Shown here: in pieces, positions 42,187 through 45,575 of the stretch
Numbering within the stretch: position 1 is the stretch's first letter
Layout of the letters: each line of letters begins with the position of its first letter
Source: Paenibacillus zanthoxyli JH29
GTDB taxonomy: Bacteria > Bacillota > Bacilli > Paenibacillales > Paenibacillaceae
Direction: 5' to 3'
Length of the DNA: 45,575 bases
Assembly (NCBI RefSeq): GCF_000520715.1
Contig: NZ_ASSD01000662.1
Coordinates: 1-45,575 of the forward strand
Position numbers and translations under genes: made by a program
The notes under the pieces: generated by a model
The model's input: only the letters and a program-made list of their open reading frames with translations
Told to the model about the DNA's origin: nothing
Databases searched by the model: none

Positions 42187-42217
42187 ACCCCTGCAATCCT
42201 TGGCCGGGCGCAGGGGT
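42187..42217 (+). other. stem-loop before the late regulator
   Basis: acccctgc (42187-42194) pairs perfectly with gcaggggt (42210-42217) around a 15-nt loop. It lacks a T run and is followed by about 45 bp of AT-rich DNA and the regulator's ribosome binding site. It could be a weak terminator or separate the early and late control genes. Confidence 0.4.
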
Positions 42218-42273
42218 CTTCAGCAAAATACGATTCCTCTCAATATATTACCATATAAAGGGGAATGAGGGGA

Positions 42274-42768
42274 ATGGCAGTGGCAGAGTGGGAAGATGGC
42301 GTATTGTTCCCGGAGGCAAGCAAAACGGAGATTGCAAGAACCAAGTTCCTCTTAGGGAAGTATAAGAACATGCGTTTACTGATGGATGATTATGAAAATC
42401 ACACGAAAGACATGCAGCAGGTCGCCATTGACGGAGAAGTGGCCCGCCGGATCGACCAGGACGATCTTCATGCCGATAAGACGGCCAACGCCGTCATCGT
42501 GATCGAGAAGCAGCGCCGGGTATATGAACAGTACCGATTCCGTGAAACGGCGCTCAAACGGGCGCACAGCCTCATTCTCAGCGACGACATTAAGAAAGCG
42601 ATCCGGTTCAGATACTTCGAAGGCCATTCACTGAAAGCAACCTGCTTGTTCTTCGGTTATGACGAAAAGAGCAGCACGATTCGCGGCTGGGTGGATACAG
42701 GAATCGTGACGATCGCCAACAACCTGAAGCTGCTCGGCTTTTTCGATTCGGACGCCGGGAAGTTTTAG
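42274..42768 (+). CDS. ArpU-type phage late transcription regulator
   Basis: 164 residues from the ATG at 42274, 9 bp after aaagggg. The C-terminal half (IKKAIRFRYFEGHSLKATCLFFGYDEKSSTIRGWV..., 106-155) has a sigma-region-4-like helix-turn-helix, as in ArpU/RinA-type regulators that switch on late phage genes. The position at the end of the early region fits. Six phased AGCAC repeats begin in its stop codon and lead to an extended -10, a likely target. Confidence 0.75.
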   Translation: MAVAEWEDGVLFPEASKTEIARTKFLLGKYKNMRLLMDDYENHTKDMQQVAIDGEVARRIDQDDLHADKTANAVIVIEKQRRVYEQYRFRETALKRAHSLILSDDIKKAIRFRYFEGHSLKATCLFFGYDEKSSTIRGWVDTGIVTIANNLKLLGFFDSDAGKF

Positions 42769-42826
42769 CACAAAGTCAGCACTTTTCTAGCACTTTTTCA
42801 GCACAAATTCAGCACCAAATCAGCAC
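42767..42826 (+). repeat. six AGCAC repeats at 11-bp spacing
   Basis: AGCAC starts at 42767, 42778, 42789, 42800, 42811 and 42822, exactly 11 bp apart. The fuller unit is about TCAGCACttTT. One repeat per helical turn on the same face suits cooperative protein binding. The first copy overlaps the stop codon of the regulator gene. Confidence 0.85.
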
Positions 42827-42833
42827 TTTCCCA

Positions 42834-42842
42834 TGTTACTAT
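42834..42842 (+). promoter_or_regulatory. extended -10 of a likely activated late promoter
   Basis: TGTTACTAT (42834-42842) has the extended -10 TG and TACTAT hexamer. The -35 position (about 42814-42819) shows no TTGACA and is covered by the AGCAC repeats, as expected if a bound activator replaces -35 contacts. It would drive transcription toward the packaging genes. Confidence 0.55.
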
Positions 42843-43207
42843 GAGAGCGTGGAAATGAAGCGAGAGGGACGGAGCGTTATCGAGCCTTCTCTATTGATGG
42901 TGGCAGGCGCATAACAGGAGACTACCGGCAGAAGGGCGGCAATCGGATTGCTGCAGCTGACGAGCCCCCCCCTAAGCGCTTCACATATATGGCGGTCGCC
43001 CGATGGGTTTAACTGAGCGCAATTCTGCGCTGAGTGAGTCCGCCAATCTTCATACGGTATGTCGACTATGGCCCATTGGCTGTACGAGCGGCATACCGTT
43101 TTAAATTCCCAAGCGTTTGGGATTTTGGATGCGGAAAGCAAACACGAAAGGGAATCCCTTCAGTTCGTCGAATATAAAGCAGGAGTCACGAATTGGGGAG
43201 GGATACT
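42843..43207 (+). other. structured non-coding segment
   Basis: 365 bp without a credible gene. It contains a run of eight C (42965-42972) and several dyads: actgagcgca/tgcgctgagt (43012-43021, 43026-43035, one mismatch), acggtatg/cataccgt (43054-43061, 43092-43099) and ttcccaa against ttggga near 43106-43122. It lies after the late promoter and may be an mRNA leader, a small RNA or part of a cos/pac region. The class could not be determined. Confidence 0.5.
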
Positions 43208-43603
43208 ATGAGTTTTAGAGGAAATTTCGTGGGTTATTTCGCTAAGAAATATCACGATGAAATTGGGTATGACAGCCTCAGGCATCAAATTGAAGATGCG
43301 CTTGAAAATTTGAGATCCCAACTGTGGGATGCAATGGAAGTCTCCAACGAAGTTTTGATTGATAACCATCAGCTCTCCATTAAATTCGGAGAACTGACAC
43401 TGGTGTTTGAAGGCGACCATTCAGAAAACTTGTTTGTGGTTAAGCTGATTGATCCCGATTCTGGAGTTCGATTAATTGATAAACTCAGGTCAACTGAGAA
43501 GGGGATCACCAGTGATCTTGACAAAGTAACTTTTGACGCTTTCGGTGACAAAGAGTTAGACGTCTACTTGGAAGAAGCTTTCGAAGATTCAATAACCCTA
43601 TAG
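43208..43603 (+). CDS. hypothetical phage protein
   Basis: 131 residues from the ATG at 43208, 5-6 bp after ggggaggg. Acidic and soluble; no signal or membrane segment. Parts read SFRGNFVGYFAKKYHDEIGYDS and ends EEAFEDSITL. Not recognised. First gene after the non-coding segment and the presumed late promoter. Confidence 0.6.
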   Translation: MSFRGNFVGYFAKKYHDEIGYDSLRHQIEDALENLRSQLWDAMEVSNEVLIDNHQLSIKFGELTLVFEGDHSENLFVVKLIDPDSGVRLIDKLRSTEKGITSDLDKVTFDAFGDKELDVYLEEAFEDSITL

Positions 43604-43716
43604 GCGGTTGCAAATTCCTCATGAATCTAGTGAGATAGTTGCAATGACCAGCCGTCAAGCAGGGAATACTCCCGTGATGTCGAAAATACTCTTATCACAT
43701 CAAAGGAGTGGGTCAC

Positions 43717-43986
43717 ATGTCCCGTGCAATGCCTGATCCAAAGAAAATCATCATTCCCGCAGAGGATGCCGACGGAAATTTTAGAATGTTGCGTGTCAGC
43801 GAAGTCAACATGATAACAGGTGAGGTTGAGGGAGATCCAGAGTCAGCCGCTATATTCCATGTTGGAGGTAAGACGTATAAGAATGTCCATACCGAAAAAG
43901 GTGCGCAAGGTTTTAACGAATACTGGTCAGCGAATAAGCATAAGCACAAGGGTGATGTAATACCAGGAATGAGAATAAAAGAATAA
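43717..43986 (+). CDS. hypothetical phage protein
   Basis: 89 residues from the ATG at 43717, about 9 bp after aaagga; a GTG at 43708 touches the site. Small and probably beta-rich (KKIIIPAEDADGNFRMLRVSEVN), with a basic end (SANKHKHKGDVIPGMRIKE). Not recognised. A terminator follows at 44011. Confidence 0.55.
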   Translation: MSRAMPDPKKIIIPAEDADGNFRMLRVSEVNMITGEVEGDPESAAIFHVGGKTYKNVHTEKGAQGFNEYWSANKHKHKGDVIPGMRIKE

Positions 43987-44010
43987 CTAAGGAAAAGTTT
44001 CCTTAACAAA

Positions 44011-44038
44011 GGGTCGCTGAAAAGCGGCTCTTTTTATT
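44011..44038 (+). terminator. intrinsic terminator
   Basis: gggtcgct/agcggctc stem with G-U pairs and a gaaa loop (44011-44030), followed by five T, att, ct. A second perfect hairpin, taaggaaa/tttcctta, lies just before it (43988-44006). A near copy of this terminator recurs at 45161. Confidence 0.75.
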
Positions 44039-44230
44039 CTTAGAGGGGTTTCCAAATAATTCGACAAAACAAAAGAATTATCATCGAGTTTTTATACTTT
44101 TTCCCTAATTATATTACAATATAACCATTTTTACTTAATATGGTAGACTATCAGGAAATTATTTACTAATATTCATTGTGAGAGCAACGGCCGCTGTTCA
44201 TACACTTTTCAATTTAGGAGGAAAACTTAA

Positions 44231-44767
44231 TTGTTTAAAAAAATTATTACTTTAATGTTATTTGCGTTTATTCTTGTGGCTCCTATTTCGGCTTTTGCGG
44301 ACGAAGCAGCTCCAATTGAATCTGTAAATAGTTTTAACGAACACATTGCACCGACGCCTACTGATACCACGACCAATACCCCAGAATCCATAGTCACCCC
44401 GCAAGCAACAGACCCATTTAATTTATGGTTCGGAACTAGTAGTGTCGGATTGGAAGGGAATTGGAGCTTTAACTATCCTGGCAAGATGGTTACGCTTGTT
44501 AGTTTAACAATGGATCTACAGTACAGAAAAAACTTTTTAGACTCATGGAAAACGGTAGATGGCGCAGGATTTTATTACCCAGGAGGATTAGGCAGTACTG
44601 AGGAGAATCAAAGCACCTTTTATCCAACTGAAGCAGGTCAGTATAGATTACATCTAACAGGGAATGTTTCGTGGATAGGCGGTGGCAATGCCTGTACGCT
44701 ATACAGCGGTGCAAAATATTACGAAGGTAAAATCATCATAGCGTCACCTCCAACAGAAAGTAAATAA
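44231..44767 (+). CDS. secreted protein of unknown function
   Basis: 178 residues with a clear Sec signal peptide: positive MFKK, a hydrophobic core and the AFA cleavage site after A23. A Thr/Pro-rich linker (about 40-58) leads to a beta-rich mature domain (WSFNYPGKMVTLVSLTMD... GQYRLHLTGNVSWIGGG). No lipobox or anchor, so it should be exported. TTG start, set by taggagg 9 bp upstream. AT-rich compared with flanking phage genes, isolated by a terminator and a long hairpin: a likely moron. Homologues not recognised. Confidence 0.65.
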   Translation: MFKKIITLMLFAFILVAPISAFADEAAPIESVNSFNEHIAPTPTDTTTNTPESIVTPQATDPFNLWFGTSSVGLEGNWSFNYPGKMVTLVSLTMDLQYRKNFLDSWKTVDGAGFYYPGGLGSTEENQSTFYPTEAGQYRLHLTGNVSWIGGGNACTLYSGAKYYEGKIIIASPPTESK

Positions 44768-44770
44768 CTT

Positions 44771-44828
44771 AATAAAATGGATATCTTGTATATAAAAGTG
44801 TTACACTTTACAGGATATCCATTTTATT
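44771..44828. terminator. long inverted repeat, likely two-way terminator
   Basis: aataaaatggatatc (44771-44785) and gatatccattttatt (44814-44828) form a perfect 15-bp stem; inside it are tgt/aca and aaagtg/cacttt around a tta loop. T-rich bases at the 3' ends of both strands suit termination in either direction. It separates the secreted protein gene from the next. Confidence 0.55.
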
Positions 44829-44850
44829 GTTTGAGGGAGGAATAACACAA

Positions 44851-45141
44851 ATGATAGATTTAGAAAAAGTTCGTGAACGAAAAAAAATTAGGGAACAAAT
44901 TCTTACAAAGTTATACGTTCAGTGGTTTGGTCCAGAACCAAATGCTTCGGCATTAGTGGGTACTAAACATGAGCTATATCCGGATTCCGAACATCATAGA
45001 GCGTTTCACTACCTCGCTGGTAAAGGGTTAATTGATATCAGCCCAACTGGACAGGGATCTGGTATGAATGAAGTTCTGGCAGTATTCATTTCTGCAAAAG
45101 GAATTGATTATGTAGAGGAACTTGTTGAAGGCAAGTCCTAA
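44851..45141 (+). CDS. small winged-helix-like protein
   Basis: 96 residues from the ATG at 44851, about 10 bp after gggagga. The second half (HHRAFHYLAGKGLIDISP... AVFISAKGIDYVEEL) resembles the recognition helix, wing and last helix of small winged-helix proteins, hence a possible regulator. The resemblance is weak. It lies between the long hairpin and a terminator, in the same AT-rich cassette as the secreted protein. Confidence 0.5.
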   Translation: MIDLEKVRERKKIREQILTKLYVQWFGPEPNASALVGTKHELYPDSEHHRAFHYLAGKGLIDISPTGQGSGMNEVLAVFISAKGIDYVEELVEGKS

Positions 45142-45160
45142 TTTCAAACATTATTTGAAG

Positions 45161-45183
45161 GAGTCGCTACGGCGGCTCTTTTT
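45161..45183 (+). terminator. intrinsic terminator
   Basis: gagtcgc (45161-45167) pairs with gcggctc (45172-45178) with one G-U pair, loop tacg, then five T. Very like the hairpin at 44011-44038. Confidence 0.7.
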
Positions 45184-45198
45184 ATATTGTGGGAAAGG

Positions 45199-45351
45199 GT
45201 GAGAACCATCGCCTGGGATAACTTGTTAACGTCAGCGTTTATTGTAATTTGTATGTTTATGGCCTCGCACTGCCAGCGCAAGAAGAAAGATGCTGAAGCT
45301 CTTTGGTATATGGTGTATGCCTTAATATTTGCAATCTATCTGAGAGGGTGA
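45199..45351 (+). CDS. 50-residue small membrane protein
   Basis: GTG start; the protein has two hydrophobic segments (about 9-23 and 36-47) separated by a charged QRKKKDAEA loop, and ends YLRG. Small two-helix proteins before the HNH gene are seen in some phages. The ribosome binding site (gggaaagg) is close to the start, so the start is uncertain. Its end precedes the HNH start by 5 bp. Confidence 0.45.
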   Translation: MRTIAWDNLLTSAFIVICMFMASHCQRKKKDAEALWYMVYALIFAIYLRG

Positions 45352-45356
45352 AGAGG

Positions 45357-45575
45357 ATGCCCTAGTAAACCTAAGCGCCCATGTGGACAACCAGGATGCC
45401 GTGAGCTTACGGATAAAGGATACTGCGATAAGCACCGCAAGGAGCGGGACCAGCGCAGAGGCACAGCTGCAAGCCGTGGCTATGGACACAAGTGGCGCGT
45501 GGCTCGAATAGACTTCCTGCGAGCGAATCCGCTGTGCGTCATGTGCTTGGCCGAAGGAAAGGTAGAGGCTGCTAC
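45357..45575 (+). CDS. phage HNH endonuclease, 5' part, with frame break at codon 2
   Basis: From 45361 the frame reads PSKPKRPCGQPGCREL then CDKH and RGYGHKWRVARIDFLRANPLC, the N-terminal zinc-finger and linker typical of HNH nucleases beside phage terminase genes; the HNH motif itself would lie beyond the window. The only suitable start, ATG at 45357 with a gggtgaagagg site, is one base out of frame (ATG CCC TAG). A +1 slip on CCC would join them. It may be a one-base insertion, a sequence error or programmed frameshifting. Confidence 0.7.

Larger units (their letters stand above)
30775..45575. mobile_element. prophage, left part (continues past the window)
   Basis: From integrase to HNH endonuclease the gene order is that of a temperate siphophage: integrase, ImmA-like peptidase and repressor leftward, then Cro-like, antirepressor, replication, late regulator and packaging-side genes rightward. 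The left boundary must lie between the rpsI terminator and the integrase stop. attL cannot be fixed without attR, which is outside the window. Gene density, ATGA overlaps and lack of metabolic genes fit a phage and not an integrative conjugative element. Confidence 0.92.

Noticed and set aside
42839-43141. 100-codon minus-strand frame in the non-coding segment
   Set aside because: Low-complexity composition, no ribosome binding site and opposite to the direction of the late genes. The region is better explained as structured non-coding DNA.

Overview
The window is bacterial DNA from a low-to-mid GC Firmicute of the order Bacillales. A Paenibacillus-like member of the Paenibacillaceae fits best. 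This rests on the str-S10-spc-alpha gene order, the zinc-type S14, the L24 with an N-terminal extension, strong Gram-positive ribosome binding sites and the close protein match to Bacillus homologues. The genus is an inference. The window splits into two regions.

Region 1 (1-30714, all on the plus strand) is the core transcription and translation supercluster. It runs from the 3' part of rpoB through rpoC, an L7Ae-type protein, rpsL-rpsG-fusA-tuf, the S10 and spc genes (rpsJ to rplO), secY-adk-map, a KOW protein, infA-rpmJ-rpsM-rpsK-rpoA-rplQ, then truA and rplM-rpsI. Two points depart from the usual order. A globin-coupled chemoreceptor (HemAT-like) with its own sigma-D-like promoters and flanking terminators sits between tuf and rpsJ. 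The ecfA-ecfA-ecfT transporter genes that follow rplQ in Bacillus subtilis are absent; a 369-bp structured spacer leads directly to truA. Several spacers carry stem-loops, and the rplM leader resembles the known L13 leader.

Region 2 (about 30775 to the end) is the left part of a prophage inserted just behind rpsI. A leftward lysogeny module (tyrosine integrase, ImmA/IrrE-like peptidase, XRE repressor) is divided from the rightward early genes by an operator region with three copies of a 16-bp site. The early genes are a Cro-like protein, a DUF771 protein, an ORF6N-like antirepressor, a run of small overlapping unknown genes, an O-like replication initiator and a DnaB-type helicase. These are followed by a DUF5052-type lipoprotein and an ArpU-type late regulator. 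Further right come a non-coding segment, a small AT-rich cassette with a secreted protein, and the start of an HNH endonuclease gene. Terminase, structural and lysis genes and attR lie outside the window.

The most interesting non-coding signals are in the prophage. Five 19-bp dyad iterons at 34/34/34/32-bp spacing lie inside the initiator gene, in different reading frames, and are followed by an AT-rich stretch; this is a likely replication origin. Six AGCAC repeats at exactly 11-bp spacing lie between the ArpU-type gene and an extended -10 element; this looks like an activator-dependent late promoter. The HNH gene has its start codon out of frame by one base at ATG-CCC-TAG, which is either a mutation, a sequencing error or a +1 frameshift site. 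Two adjacent small proteins share a YAEWH C-terminal motif that I do not recognise.
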